Shown: positions 17,073-26,538, counted from the first letter of the stretch. The stretch: 43,643 bases of DNA from Candidatus Aceula lacicola (GCA_030765785.1 JAVCCC010000043.1:1-43643), one strand, 5' to 3'. Translations and numbers: made by a program. The notes: a model not told the origin generated them from the sequence alone.

Positions 17073-18070
17073 ATTTTTTGTCTTGTTGAAATTAAAAACT
17101 CCATAACTAATAAAAAAAATGCTATCGCCAAAGGAATTTGAAATCGCTCTGTATATTGCTTTTTCATCTTACTTTCAATTTCACGCTTTTCCATCTTTGA
17201 TAAACGTTTTTCATAAATATAATCTAACCCAAATTCTGCACCGCTAGAACGAACATAGGCCCCATCTGTTAACAATGCTATTTTTTTAAGCATATTTTCA
17301 TCTAATCTAGATTTTACAAAATTACCACTCTTATCCTTTAAAAATTCATAATTACCATCATCGCTTTGAACGCGAATCAGCTCACCTTCAGGAGTACCTA
17401 TGCCTACACAAAAAATCTTAATACCCTTCTGCGCTGCTTGTTTAGCCGCAGCAATTGGATCTCCTTCTAAATTTTCACCATCCGTAATAATTACAACCGC
17501 CTTGTACTGACTAGGAACCTTTTCATATCCCTTCATGGCTTCATTAATAGCACTTGCAAGCGAAGTTCCTCCTCGAGAAATTGTATTCTGACTTAAGTCG
17601 TCTAAAGCAAGCATAAAACCGCTATAATCAACAGTTAAAGGGCATGTCAAAAACGCGGATCCAGAGAAAGCAATCAATCCAATTCGATCTCCCTGAAGCT
17701 TCTTCACAAGATCTTTGACAGCTAATTTCGCACGTTCTAATCGATTTGGCTTAACATCATCAGTAAGCATGCTTTTTGATGTATCAATAGCAACGATAAT
17801 GTCCAGTCCCTGCCTCTTGACTTCCTGCCATTTAAATCCCCATTGTGGCCTTGCAAAAGAAATAGCTACAAAAACAAAAACCAAAGCTAAAATAATACCT
17901 TTTAATATTTCTAATTGCTGATTTTTATTAGCAGCAATATATGGCACTAAATTTTCTGCAACAAATCTTCTTATTATTGTTTTTTTGCGCCTAAATGCCC
18001 AAAACAAAAAAAGACCTACGACTACAGAAAACCACAAAAAGTTTAAATATTGAATCTCTGCAAATCTCAT
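17069..18070 (-). CDS. batB: BatB-like VWA-domain membrane protein
   Basis: A 333-residue protein with an N-terminal membrane segment (~8-25), a second one (~58-73), a von Willebrand A domain (~85-290) and a C-terminal membrane helix (~310-327). The metal-ion-dependent adhesion site is intact: DTSKS (DxSxS), the conserved Thr region TISRGGTSLASAI and ITDGENLEGDP. VWA domains of this type bind partners through a metal ion. It stands between batA and the TPR gene (2-base gap and 4-base overlap). In this family the VWA faces the periplasm and works with MoxR-linked partners; the exact target is unknown. Confidence 0.88.
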   Translation of the reverse strand: MRFAEIQYLNFLWFSVVVGLFLFWAFRRKKTIIRRFVAENLVPYIAANKNQQLEILKGIILALVFVFVAISFARPQWGFKWQEVKRQGLDIIVAIDTSKSMLTDDVKPNRLERAKLAVKDLVKKLQGDRIGLIAFSGSAFLTCPLTVDYSGFMLALDDLSQNTISRGGTSLASAINEAMKGYEKVPSQYKAVVIITDGENLEGDPIAAAKQAAQKGIKIFCVGIGTPEGELIRVQSDDGNYEFLKDKSGNFVKSRLDENMLKKIALLTDGAYVRSSGAEFGLDYIYEKRLSKMEKREIESKMKKQYTERFQIPLAIAFFLLVMEFLISTRQKI

Positions 18071-18072
18071 TC

Positions 18073-19068
18073 CTAAGGAATCCTTAAAAGCAATGTTCTA
18101 GATAACAATATCTCAAGACACAAGATAACTAATCCTAAGGCAACAAAAACCCAAAATAACTGTTGATAATCTCTGTATCCAGATTGTTCAATCTCTGTTT
18201 TTTCAAGTCTATCAATAGCTTTATAAATATCTCTCAAAGATTCTGTATCCATTGCCCAGAAATATTCTCCAGACGTTATTTTTGCAATCTCTTTTAAAGT
18301 ATGGTCATCTAAATTGATCTCGACGTTTTGATAAGCCGTCCTACCCCAAAAATCTTTAGCAGGAAACGGAACTGGTCCTTTAGTGCCAACTCCTATTGTA
18401 TAGATACGAATTTTATTGGTCTCAGCTATTTTTGCAGCTTCAATGGGATCAATTTTCCCAGCATTATTAACCCCATCAGTGAGCAAAATTACAATCTTGC
18501 TTTTTGCCTTACTATCTTTAAGTCTCGCCACAGACGAAGCTATAGCCGATCCAATTGCAGTACCATCTTCTATCAAGCCAAGTCTTAAGCGCTCTAGGTT
18601 TGTTAAAAGCCATTCGTGATCTAAAGTTAACGGACAAATCGTATAAGCAAAACGAGAAAACGCAATAATACCTATCTTGTCATCCTTACGCCCTTCGACA
18701 AATTCCTTAACAACGTTTTTTACAATTTCCAAGCGGTTCACACGTCTATTTTGTAGCTTAAAATCTTCTGCCCCCATGCTACCCGAGACATCAACGGCCA
18801 AAATAATATCAATCCCTTCTGTCTTATGCTTGGTTTCCTCAAGCGCTCGACGCGGACCTGCCAACGCAATCAAAAAGAATAAAACAGTAATCAAGCGCAA
18901 AACAAAAAGATTTTGACTCAAAGTAACTTTAAAGCTTCCAAGAGTATCCTTTAAAAGAATACCAGAAGAAAACCTAAGCGTTGGCTTCTTCTTATGTTTA
19001 TACCTCAAGTAAACCAGCGCAAGAACAACAGGTGCAATAAATAAAATCCAAGGATCTTTAAATTCCAT
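18073..19068 (-). CDS. batA: BatA-like VWA-domain membrane protein
   Basis: A 331-residue paralogue of the next gene. It has an N-terminal helix (DPWILFIAPVVLALVYLRY), a second hydrophobic segment, a VWA domain with an intact MIDAS (AVDVSGSMGAED; GTAIGSAIASSV; LLTDGVNNAG) and a C-terminal helix (LFWVFVALGLVILCLEILL). The frame extends to a TTG at 19092, but the ATG at 19068 has AAGG ten bases upstream and begins right at the helix (MEFKDPW), so I use it; it overlaps the upstream stop by 11 bases. Together with BatB it probably forms a heteromeric VWA complex in the inner membrane. Confidence 0.88.
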   Translation of the reverse strand: MEFKDPWILFIAPVVLALVYLRYKHKKKPTLRFSSGILLKDTLGSFKVTLSQNLFVLRLITVLFFLIALAGPRRALEETKHKTEGIDIILAVDVSGSMGAEDFKLQNRRVNRLEIVKNVVKEFVEGRKDDKIGIIAFSRFAYTICPLTLDHEWLLTNLERLRLGLIEDGTAIGSAIASSVARLKDSKAKSKIVILLTDGVNNAGKIDPIEAAKIAETNKIRIYTIGVGTKGPVPFPAKDFWGRTAYQNVEINLDDHTLKEIAKITSGEYFWAMDTESLRDIYKAIDRLEKTEIEQSGYRDYQQLFWVFVALGLVILCLEILLSRTLLLRIP

Positions 19069-19603
19069 TATCTGTTCGCCTTGTCTGATCAATCAATTTT
19101 TTAGCCAATAAAAAACTATTCTCCATCTCATCAATCTTCGGACCATATTTAGCAAACTTTACCATATCGCAAGAGTCTAGAAATTCACGTAAAAAACTTT
19201 TTTGAGATGCAACCAAAGAAGGAGCCTGCTTAAGTTCCCTTAAAAATTCCTCAGTAGTCATTTCAGGTGCTTTAATCAAAAATTCACCCTCTAAATACCT
19301 TCGAACAATATCTGAGAGCTCAACATAATACTCTTGGATCTTTCCTTCTCGAGGAAAATCCTTAAGCCTTAAATTTTCTAAACGCTCACAAGCAATAGCA
19401 TAAGGTGGCCTGGTCACAACAGGAGCCTGCAGCTTATTTCTTTTCTTAAGATAAAAATAGCGGAATAAGAAAAATCCTCCTAAGGCTAACGCCAAGAAAA
19501 CGATAACAAGTAAAAAAAAATAATTTGCAGGAAATTCAACTGGCGGCTTAATCCCGCGAAGTCCTTCAGATTCTTGAGCAAAACATTCAGTAACAAAAAA
19601 CAT
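19058..19603 (-). CDS. Single-pass membrane protein of the Bat cluster (unknown function)
   Basis: A 181-residue protein always expected at this place in Bat-type clusters, between the DUF58 gene and batA. A short N-terminus that resembles the end of a signal peptide (VTECFAQES) is followed by PPVEFPANYFF, one membrane helix (~28-50, LLVIVFLALALGGFFLF), a basic stretch (YLKKRNK) and a mostly helical cytoplasmic domain (SDIVRRYLEGEF; MTTEEFLRELKQ). AAAGGAT lies nine bases before the ATG at 19603. Similar proteins are annotated only as DUF4381-like or hypothetical. It may link BatA/BatB to cytoplasmic MoxR, which is inference from topology. Confidence 0.72.
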   Translation of the reverse strand: MFFVTECFAQESEGLRGIKPPVEFPANYFFLLVIVFLALALGGFFLFRYFYLKKRNKLQAPVVTRPPYAIACERLENLRLKDFPREGKIQEYYVELSDIVRRYLEGEFLIKAPEMTTEEFLRELKQAPSLVASQKSFLREFLDSCDMVKFAKYGPKIDEMENSFLLAKKLIDQTRRTDNGI

Positions 19604-19605
19604 AT

Positions 19606-20496
19606 TTAACGAATCCTTTTTCTTCGTTTAATAAAAAACTTTGCTAAATCATTGGCATACGGACGATCCGTTGAAATATTAATAAAATCCATTCCAACCG
19701 ATCGAAACAATTCCTCTCTTTTTAAAACTCTCTCTTTAGAGCTCTTACGATATTCTTCTCTAACTCCGAAATTACCCGAATCAACAGAAAACATTTCTCC
19801 TGTCTCAGCATCTTCCAAATCAATAATACCGCAATCAGGGAGTTCACTCTCTCTTGGATCATTAAGAGTAACTGCTATTAAATCATGGCGCTTATTAGCT
19901 ATTGCCAAATCTTTTTTTAGACGAGCTACGATATCAGATTCAAAAAAATCAGAAATCAAAAAAGATACACTTTTTCGCGTTGTGACCCTGCTTAAATATT
20001 CAAGAGCCTCACGTATATCCGTTTTCTGCCCTTTTGGCTGATAGTACAAAACCTCACGAATAACGCGAAGCACGTGACGAATACCTTTTCTAGGAGGAAT
20101 AAATTTCTCTATTCCATCTGTAAAAATAATTAATCCTATTTTATCATTATTTCTAATAGCGGAGAAGGCCAAAACAGCAGCTATTTCTGCAGCAAGCTTG
20201 CTTTTTAATTCATTTACTGTTGCAAACTGACAAGACTTTGATGCATCAACAAGAAGCATTACAGTCATTTCACGTTCTTCAACAAATTTCTTAATATGAG
20301 GCTTTCCTGTTCGTGCTGTAACATTCCAGTCAATTGTTCTAATGTCGTCTCCCGGCTGGTATTCACGAACTTCATCAAATTCCATACCAAGGCCCTTAAA
20401 AACGCTATGATAAGCCCCTGCAAAGACATTTGTAACAAGCCTAGATGTCCTTATCTCAATATGGCGAACATTTTTTAGAATTTCTTTAGGAATCAT
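19606..20496 (-). CDS. DUF58 protein of the MoxR-Bat cluster
   Basis: A 296-residue DUF58 family protein. The N-terminal signature GMEFDEVREYQPGDDIRTIDW and NVTARTGKPHIKKFVEEREM is unmistakable; a VWA-like fold follows (MLLVDASKSCQF, IIFTDGIEKFIPP, FLISDFFES). No membrane segment is seen, so it should be cytoplasmic. DUF58 genes follow moxR in most genomes and are thought to work with the MoxR ATPase, but no reaction is known. The gap to moxR is 17 bases and to the next gene 2 bases. Confidence 0.93.
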   Translation of the reverse strand: MIPKEILKNVRHIEIRTSRLVTNVFAGAYHSVFKGLGMEFDEVREYQPGDDIRTIDWNVTARTGKPHIKKFVEEREMTVMLLVDASKSCQFATVNELKSKLAAEIAAVLAFSAIRNNDKIGLIIFTDGIEKFIPPRKGIRHVLRVIREVLYYQPKGQKTDIREALEYLSRVTTRKSVSFLISDFFESDIVARLKKDLAIANKRHDLIAVTLNDPRESELPDCGIIDLEDAETGEMFSVDSGNFGVREEYRKSSKERVLKREELFRSVGMDFINISTDRPYANDLAKFFIKRRKRIR

Positions 20497-20513
20497 GACT
20501 AACTTCTAATTGT

Positions 20514-21512
20514 TTACGGAACTTCAACTTCATCAAATATTCTTTTAACAATATCCTCAGATGTCTTTTCTTCCGCTTCTGCCTCGTAGGTTGGCGTGAC
20601 ACGATGACGTAAGACATCCATCCCGATGGATTTAACATCTTGCGGGGTCACATAACCACGTCGCTGAATAAACGCATAGGCCTTAGAAGCTATAGCAAGA
20701 TAAATGCTTGCACGCGGCGAGGCTCCATACTGAATCAATCCCTTCAGATCAGAAAGATTATAGTTTTGAGGATTTCTTGTTGCCTCAACAAGATCAATAA
20801 TATACCGCTCAACTTTTTCATCCATATAAATCTCATCAATCAAACTGCGTACTCGTATAATGTCTTGAGGCGTAACAATTTTCTTTACATCAAACTCCTT
20901 TTTTGTAAATGACATGCGTTTTAAAATCTTATATTCTTGCTCTTTTGTCGGATAAGTAATATTAACTTTTAGCATAAAACGATCCACCTGAGCTTCAGGC
21001 AAAGGATATGTACCTTCTTGCTCGATAGGATTTTGCGTAGCCAATACCAAAAATGGATCATCTAATTTTAAAGTCTCTTCTCCTATTGTAACCTGTCTCT
21101 CCTGCATAGCCTCAAGCAACGCACTCTGCACTTTTGCTGGAGCTCGATTAATCTCATCCGCTAAAATAATATTTGCAAAAATAGGACCCCTTTTTACGCT
21201 AAACGTTGACGTCTTTGGCTCATAAATAACTGTACCTGTTAGATCTGCAGGCAACATATCTGGAGTAAATTGTAACCGTTGAAATTTTGCCTGAATAACA
21301 TCCGAAAGAGTTCTGACTGCAGTAGTTTTTGCCAATCCTGGAACGCCTTCGATAAGAATATGACCATTGGCTAAAAGACACACCAAAAGTCTCTCGAGCA
21401 AATATTCTTGGCCAATAATTACTTTTTGCATTTCAAAAAGAATGCCATCTAAGAACGAACCTTCTTTCTTAACCTTTTCGTTAATAACAGTAACGTCACT
21501 TTTTTCTGCCAT
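20514..21512 (-). CDS. moxR: MoxR-family AAA+ ATPase
   Basis: A 332-residue MoxR ATPase, first gene of the Bat operon. Walker A is GVPGLAKTT (residues 56-64), Walker B is ILADEINRAP with Asp119 and Glu120, sensor-1 is LATQNPIEQEGTYPLPEAQVDRF, and GASPRASIYLA is the C-terminal lid region. All catalytic parts are present. MoxR proteins act as chaperones that help load metals or assemble complexes bearing VWA proteins, here presumably BatA/BatB. AAGGAGG lies six bases before the ATG. A promoter candidate lies ~65 bases upstream. Confidence 0.96.
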   Translation of the reverse strand: MAEKSDVTVINEKVKKEGSFLDGILFEMQKVIIGQEYLLERLLVCLLANGHILIEGVPGLAKTTAVRTLSDVIQAKFQRLQFTPDMLPADLTGTVIYEPKTSTFSVKRGPIFANIILADEINRAPAKVQSALLEAMQERQVTIGEETLKLDDPFLVLATQNPIEQEGTYPLPEAQVDRFMLKVNITYPTKEQEYKILKRMSFTKKEFDVKKIVTPQDIIRVRSLIDEIYMDEKVERYIIDLVEATRNPQNYNLSDLKGLIQYGASPRASIYLAIASKAYAFIQRRGYVTPQDVKSIGMDVLRHRVTPTYEAEAEEKTSEDIVKRIFDEVEVP

Positions 21513-21583
21513 CTTCCTCCTCCTTCTATCGTTTTGCTATGTGCCCATATTAATCTTTTTCTTTTTTATATTGCAATAATATA

Positions 21584-21611
21584 ATTTTACACAAAAATCT
21601 TATATTTTCAA
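21584..21611 (-). promoter_or_regulatory. Candidate promoter of the moxR-bat operon
   Basis: TTGAAA (21611-21606), 16 bases, TAAAAT (21589-21584) on the minus strand, inside the 212-base gap between the phosphorylase-like gene and moxR. It gives a leader of about 65 bases. The rest of the gap is AT-rich with no gene seen. Confidence 0.5.
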
Positions 21612-21724
21612 GTAAGACATGGGCATAAAATATACTGCTTGCATATTTATCAGACTTCAAATTTTTAGTTATATTTTGTTAAACTTTTATTAGGAAAAAT
21701 AAAACTTTAAAATAATATCAATTC

Positions 21725-24700
21725 TTAAAAGAAAACGTCAATACGCTTACATTTTCCTGCGCGAATACGCTCAGCATAAGGTGACGGAATCACTTTATCG
21801 TTAAGCTCAATATTCTTTTTTGTACCAGAAAAATCAAGAACAACTTTTTTAATCTTTGACGAAACATCAAATGTATTAACTCGTTTTGGATTATGATAAA
21901 CAACTAATGTCGAGGCAATAAAATTAAAAGCATACGTATTTTTAGGAAACGCTATATCTTGCCATTTCTTAGCGTGATCACAAAAACGAACACATGTTGG
22001 CTTTGTTGTAAACAAAGACTTTTCCAAAATTGGCTTAAACTCAAGCTGCAACTTTCCGTTTTTATCTAAAGTAAAAGGCTTTAATCCTGCATTCATAAAA
22101 AGCCACATATGCAAAGATTCAGCTGTTGACCCGCTAAGACGTGCAACATATCCTCGCCCATGAATATCAGGATCCTCATGTGCGCTACTAACAATAAAAG
22201 AAGAATTCTCTAAGATACTGCGGCTATATTGCTTTGGATCCAAAAATGGTACTAGCGTATTTCTTAAGTTAGAATAAAACTCTTGATAAAGCCCACAACG
22301 TAACAGCTCAAGTAAAAATTTATATTCCATATGTAGCCAAATCGATTCATTTTCAAGCCATCCAGAAGGAAAAATACGCGTACGTCCAATTTCTGATGAT
22401 TCACCAGACAAATGAGCATTAACCTTATACATTTTTAACTTCTTATCAAACAAATTACTTGATCGAACATCTTTATAATATTCCCTTGCACCTTTTGGAT
22501 TTGCCTCGACGCGAAGAGCATGAACAAATCCTTCAAGAAATGGCGGCAAAGCATGTCTTTTAAATTTCGTAGGAATAACAAAAGACACATCTTGATCACT
22601 ACCATCTTTAATCTCTTTATAATTTGTAATTTGATGACTAAAATAAGTGGCAAGCACTCCCTTTTTACCTTTGGCAAGAGAAACACCCTTGTCTACTTTC
22701 TTAATCACAAGATTTAAAAATTTCTTTATCTCTAAAACCGATATAGATTTTTCTTTTCCCGTAATACCTAATAAAACAGATTTTCGATACGCTTCTTTAA
22801 TATCATTTGATTCTTGCCAATAAAAAAAAGCGTTCTTCTGAGTCGAAAGAACACCTGTTAGCTTCGAAATAAAACCAACTAGCTCTTCAAACATGCTAAC
22901 TGATGTTTGATCAGAAACATTCAATTCCTTAAAAGAATTTATTAAAAACAAACAAAATCTCTTTATTTCTAATGCTTCTGAAATTGCAGATCCAAGAAGT
23001 CCTGGCAAGCCATTAAGAGCATCATACCAATTTGGCTTATCCGCTTCCATTTCAACACCAACACCAGAAGGATCGAGCGAAGCTGATTTGTTAGCAACAA
23101 GACATAAAAGCTTTGTTGTCAAATTTGTAAAATAAATAGATCCTTGTCCATTTTTTACTCTCAGCTTGCTATCCCTCTTAGAAGAAAGCATGGTCTCGGA
23201 CATTTTCGTCACAGATTGATATTGACGCGGTCCTCGATCTGTTAAAACGTATCTTTGTCGTCTAGGTAAAACATAATGATTATTATGATAAAAACTAAAT
23301 GCCTTTTTATCTAAAAATAAATTTCCTAAATTCTCAGGATAAACATTTAAATAACTTTCAATAAGATCTAAATTATACGTCCAATGATCTGTCCAAAACC
23401 CTTCACCATGATCCGCTAGCTCGCGAATATGACAAAAAGAAAGAATCGTTGTTAAAAACTCTTTCGGTGTTGTTGTAAGTTTAATATGATTTTCAAAAAT
23501 AAATTTTAAAAGCTCACCTGGAAAGAAATCTTTTTTCAAAAACGCGCTAACTAGTTTTGCATTCTTGCTTTTTACATATTTCTTAACCAACCGATCAGCT
23601 AGATTTGGATCAGACAAACCAAACGCTGTTCCCCTAACAACAAGAGGATTGTATCCGTCAGCTTGACTTAATGATAAAAAGTTAATTATGCCTGTGTCTT
23701 TAAGATCCTGATTAAACCAAATATCATTCCGTCTATTCTGATTAACATCTCGATAGTTTCCGTTTCCTTGCGATAAAAATGTCGGATTTAGAACAAAATA
23801 GTTATAATCTCTTTCAGGATCGCCGTGCTTTCGACTAAAAACATTAAAAACAACATTGCCCTGCTCTGTCTTAATCGAAATTGGAAGACCACCACGCAAG
23901 ACATTGTCAACAAACGTTTGAGACGAATACAAATTAAATTCACGCGAATCACTATTAGTAAAGACTAGATTTCGGATCTCATCAATAATCTCGCGACTTC
24001 GCTCTATCTTTGCATTCAAATAACTACTCGCAATACTTTTCTTAACAATTCGATTAAGTTCGGGCTTACTATGAATATATCCAATCATAGACGTGACAAC
24101 CGTTTTTTGTCCTGGCTTAAGAGAACTTTTTGCAAAACTCATCGCACAAGGAGTCTTATTCCTTGTTTTTTGTTCTTTAGGAGATTTGAAATTCTTTTGA
24201 TCAACAAACGCTTTTGGATAGATAAAATCCTTTGATCTTCCAAAGATACAAGATGGCTGAACAATCGGATCTAAAAGTTTTGGTGATTCTCCATTTCCTT
24301 GAAAACTAAAATAAAAATTACCTTCCGTAATATTTTGAACACATGGCTTATCAGAAACAACGACTTTCAAGTTATAATACGCTGCTTTCATCTTTAAATT
24401 GCTAACCTGAATCCAAGCTTCAGCGGTTCGAGACATATCTTTTAAAAGCTGATACTTTAATCCATAAGGAATAATGACAGGCATCCCATCAATAATCTCA
24501 ATATCATATTTCTTTTTTGATAAATTCTTAACAGAAACTCTTCGAATCAATGCTGCATACTGTTCTTCGGGAAGCGCTGAATAAGTGACCTCAACAGAAA
24601 TGCCAAGCGTTTCATTAATCTCTTTAATTGTTAAATCATGGGCTGACATCGCCATTTTCTGAACACGCTTAAATTTACAATTAATCAAATTTTCTTGAAA

Positions 24701-25009
24701 AGGTTCGTAAAAAACTGTTTTGGCGCCATCTTTAATTTTAAGAAAAGTACGAAAACCTTGAAGAGAAACATCGCGATACGCCTTATTTGCTGGCTGAAAC
24801 TCCATAATCGACTTATCTTTACTCTCAACGCCAAAACTTGAAATACATTGCCCACGATTCACATAAAAAATCCACATCGGTATTCCCCAAACTCCAGCAA
24901 TCCCAGGAAAAAAATTTGTAAACGGTTTTGCATTGCTATAATTTTCAATAACAAATCGATTTTCTTGATCTAAATAATACCGAACTTCTTCTTTCTTTTT
25001 TGTGGTCAT
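21725..25009 (-). CDS. Cellobiose-phosphorylase-like (GH94/GH36-type) cytoplasmic enzyme
   Basis: A 1094-residue protein without signal peptide or membrane helix, so cytoplasmic. The N-terminal ~330 residues look like the beta-sandwich of glycoside phosphorylases; the rest looks like an (alpha/alpha)6 barrel. NYRDVNQNRRNDIWFN, DGYNPLVVRG, GEGFWTDHWTYNLDLIESYL, NWYDALNGLPGLLGS and ARLSGSTAESLHMW are patterns I associate with proteins annotated as cellobiose phosphorylase. Asp663 in NWYDALNG lines up by eye with the general-acid Asp in the GDWND motif of GH94. GH94 enzymes split beta-glucosides with phosphate; substrate cannot be told here, and it may be a glycoside hydrolase of the same clan. 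Last gene of its operon, 30 bases after a CE4 deacetylase. Confidence 0.68.
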   Translation of the reverse strand: MTTKKKEEVRYYLDQENRFVIENYSNAKPFTNFFPGIAGVWGIPMWIFYVNRGQCISSFGVESKDKSIMEFQPANKAYRDVSLQGFRTFLKIKDGAKTVFYEPFQENLINCKFKRVQKMAMSAHDLTIKEINETLGISVEVTYSALPEEQYAALIRRVSVKNLSKKKYDIEIIDGMPVIIPYGLKYQLLKDMSRTAEAWIQVSNLKMKAAYYNLKVVVSDKPCVQNITEGNFYFSFQGNGESPKLLDPIVQPSCIFGRSKDFIYPKAFVDQKNFKSPKEQKTRNKTPCAMSFAKSSLKPGQKTVVTSMIGYIHSKPELNRIVKKSIASSYLNAKIERSREIIDEIRNLVFTNSDSREFNLYSSQTFVDNVLRGGLPISIKTEQGNVVFNVFSRKHGDPERDYNYFVLNPTFLSQGNGNYRDVNQNRRNDIWFNQDLKDTGIINFLSLSQADGYNPLVVRGTAFGLSDPNLADRLVKKYVKSKNAKLVSAFLKKDFFPGELLKFIFENHIKLTTTPKEFLTTILSFCHIRELADHGEGFWTDHWTYNLDLIESYLNVYPENLGNLFLDKKAFSFYHNNHYVLPRRQRYVLTDRGPRQYQSVTKMSETMLSSKRDSKLRVKNGQGSIYFTNLTTKLLCLVANKSASLDPSGVGVEMEADKPNWYDALNGLPGLLGSAISEALEIKRFCLFLINSFKELNVSDQTSVSMFEELVGFISKLTGVLSTQKNAFFYWQESNDIKEAYRKSVLLGITGKEKSISVLEIKKFLNLVIKKVDKGVSLAKGKKGVLATYFSHQITNYKEIKDGSDQDVSFVIPTKFKRHALPPFLEGFVHALRVEANPKGAREYYKDVRSSNLFDKKLKMYKVNAHLSGESSEIGRTRIFPSGWLENESIWLHMEYKFLLELLRCGLYQEFYSNLRNTLVPFLDPKQYSRSILENSSFIVSSAHEDPDIHGRGYVARLSGSTAESLHMWLFMNAGLKPFTLDKNGKLQLEFKPILEKSLFTTKPTCVRFCDHAKKWQDIAFPKNTYAFNFIASTLVVYHNPKRVNTFDVSSKIKKVVLDFSGTKKNIELNDKVIPSPYAERIRAGKCKRIDVFF

Positions 25010-25038
25010 TTTTCTCTCTTATTTCTAAGTAAATTTAA

Positions 25039-25821
25039 TTAATAAGGATCAACAGAGCTTCTAAAAATATTATAAAATCCTATTAGCTTAACCCATATAA
25101 CAGGTCCTGGATCATCTTTGTCTCCAAATCGAACACGATTAAGTTGATACACGTCTTTATTAAATCGATCGTACCCACGATTTGTTGTACAAGCAGATTT
25201 ATATCCAAGCTCTTCAACCTTCTTTTTTGTGAATTCACTAAAACCACCTGAAGGATAACAAAAATTATAAATAGGATGACCAACTTTTCGTTCAATTACC
25301 CTTTTACTATCTCTAATTTCTCTCATTTGCTCTTCTTCAGAAAGCCCCGGTAAATAAGCCTCTGAAAACGTATGGCTCCCAACCATGACGCCGAACTTTT
25401 CCATTTCTCTAATCTGACCCCAAGTCAAATAACCCTCTTGACCAATTTTCTCTGGAACAATAAAAATTGTTGCCGGAAATCCATATTTCTTTAAAACAGG
25501 AAATGCGCGAGTATAATTATCAACATACCCATCATCAAAAGTCAGTACAACTGTATTATGAGAAATCTTATCTTCGCCAGTAATCGCATCAACAAGCGCG
25601 TTCAAGCTAATAACATTATATCGATGTCGCTTTAAAAAAGACATCTGACTCTCAAACTTCTTGAGCGCTACCCCACTTAAATGATGAAAATCTTCAGATT
25701 CATCAACATTATGATACATAATAATCGGAACTGTATATTTACCATAAAGCTCTGCCCCGTATGTCCCAGCGATAACAATAAAAAGAATTACAATAACAAT
25801 AATTCGTTCAAATTTCTTCAT
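25039..25821 (-). CDS. Polysaccharide deacetylase (CE4, NodB-like), membrane-anchored
   Basis: A 260-residue CE4 family protein, expected to remove N-acetyl groups from a GlcNAc-containing polymer at the cell surface. An uncleaved N-terminal helix (IIVIVILFIVIAGTYG) anchors it outside the inner membrane. Motif 1 is VVLTFDDGY with the catalytic and metal Asp pair; motif 3 is CYPSGGFSEF. Motif 2, normally HTxxH, reads SHTFSEAY, so the first metal His is present but the second is not at its usual place, which may mean altered metal binding. IIMYHNV is typical of the IcaB/PgaB-like branch. The phosphorylase-like gene follows 30 bases on. Confidence 0.88.
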   Translation of the reverse strand: MKKFERIIVIVILFIVIAGTYGAELYGKYTVPIIMYHNVDESEDFHHLSGVALKKFESQMSFLKRHRYNVISLNALVDAITGEDKISHNTVVLTFDDGYVDNYTRAFPVLKKYGFPATIFIVPEKIGQEGYLTWGQIREMEKFGVMVGSHTFSEAYLPGLSEEEQMREIRDSKRVIERKVGHPIYNFCYPSGGFSEFTKKKVEELGYKSACTTNRGYDRFNKDVYQLNRVRFGDKDDPGPVIWVKLIGFYNIFRSSVDPY

Positions 25822-25836
25822 AAAATTCCCTCAAAT

Positions 25837-26280
25837 TTAAGATAGCGATTGACGAACTAAATTGCTCACAAGCTTATTGTCAGCACGTCCTTGAGTTTTT
25901 AAACCAACAGCTTTCATAACAGCCCCCATATCCTTCATGCTACTTGCGCCAAGCTCCTGAACAACTTGATCAATAATCTTCTTTGTTTCTTCTTCAGGCA
26001 TTTCTTCAGGCAAATATAAACGTAAAATTTCTAATTCTTTCTTTTCTTTTTCAACTAAATCTTGACGATTTCCTTGCTCAAACTGGGAAATCGAATCTTG
26101 TCTTTGCTTGACCTGCTTTTTAATAACAGCAATCACTTCTTGGTCTTCTAGTTCGTCTACTTTTTTCTCAATGATTACATTCTTTAGCTGTGCCCTTAAA
26201 AAACTTAAAACGGAACTTTTCAAACTATCCTTATCCTTCATAGCCTGAATATAATCCTTTAAAATTTGCTGCTCTAACAT
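25837..26280 (-). CDS. yqeY: GatB/YqeY-domain protein
   Basis: A 147-residue YqeY family protein, related to the tail domain of GatB, the tRNA-dependent amidotransferase subunit. Seen: LEQQILKDYIQAMKDKDSLK, SVLSFLRAQLKNVIIEKK and the C-terminal DMGAVMKAVGLKTQGRADNKLVSNLVR, which is diagnostic. Its role is not established. An ATG nine codons inside the longest frame has AAGGA eight bases upstream, so I start there (26280); the outer start would be a TTG with no binding site. It lies 37 bases after yggU and 16 bases before the deacetylase. Confidence 0.92.
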   Translation of the reverse strand: MLEQQILKDYIQAMKDKDSLKSSVLSFLRAQLKNVIIEKKVDELEDQEVIAVIKKQVKQRQDSISQFEQGNRQDLVEKEKKELEILRLYLPEEMPEEETKKIIDQVVQELGASSMKDMGAVMKAVGLKTQGRADNKLVSNLVRQSLS

Positions 26281-26316
26281 ATCTGTATTCCTTACGTTAT
26301 TGGCCAAAATTGACTA

Positions 26317-26538
26317 TTAAATTCCCTCTATCATAATTGTTTTGTTTCTAGATTTCAATCCTTTTATGATTTCTATTTTTCCCTTTGAAACTTTGAAATA
26401 TTTGGCTAAAAAAGCCAATAAAGCCTTATTTGCCTTGCCATCAGCAGCAGGAGCATTTAAATAAACCTTCAAAATATCGCCTTCTTCTTTTATTAAATTC
26501 TTTTTAGCTGAAGCAATAACTTTTATATTAATTCTCAT
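26317..26538 (-). CDS. yggU: YggU/DUF167 small protein
   Basis: A 73-residue DUF167 family protein. The signature VYLNAPAADGKANKALLAFLAKYFKVSKGKIEIIKG with SRNKTIMIEG is complete. Structures of the family show a small alpha/beta fold; no biochemical role is established. It starts 8 bases after the metalloprotease-like gene and precedes yqeY by 37 bases. Confidence 0.92.
   Translation of the reverse strand: MRINIKVIASAKKNLIKEEGDILKVYLNAPAADGKANKALLAFLAKYFKVSKGKIEIIKGLKSRNKTIMIEGI

Noticed and set aside
21540-21630. GTGCCCAT / ATGGGCAT inverted repeat flanking the moxR promoter
   Set aside because: The arms are short and ~70 bases apart, with no partner regulator nearby; likely chance.
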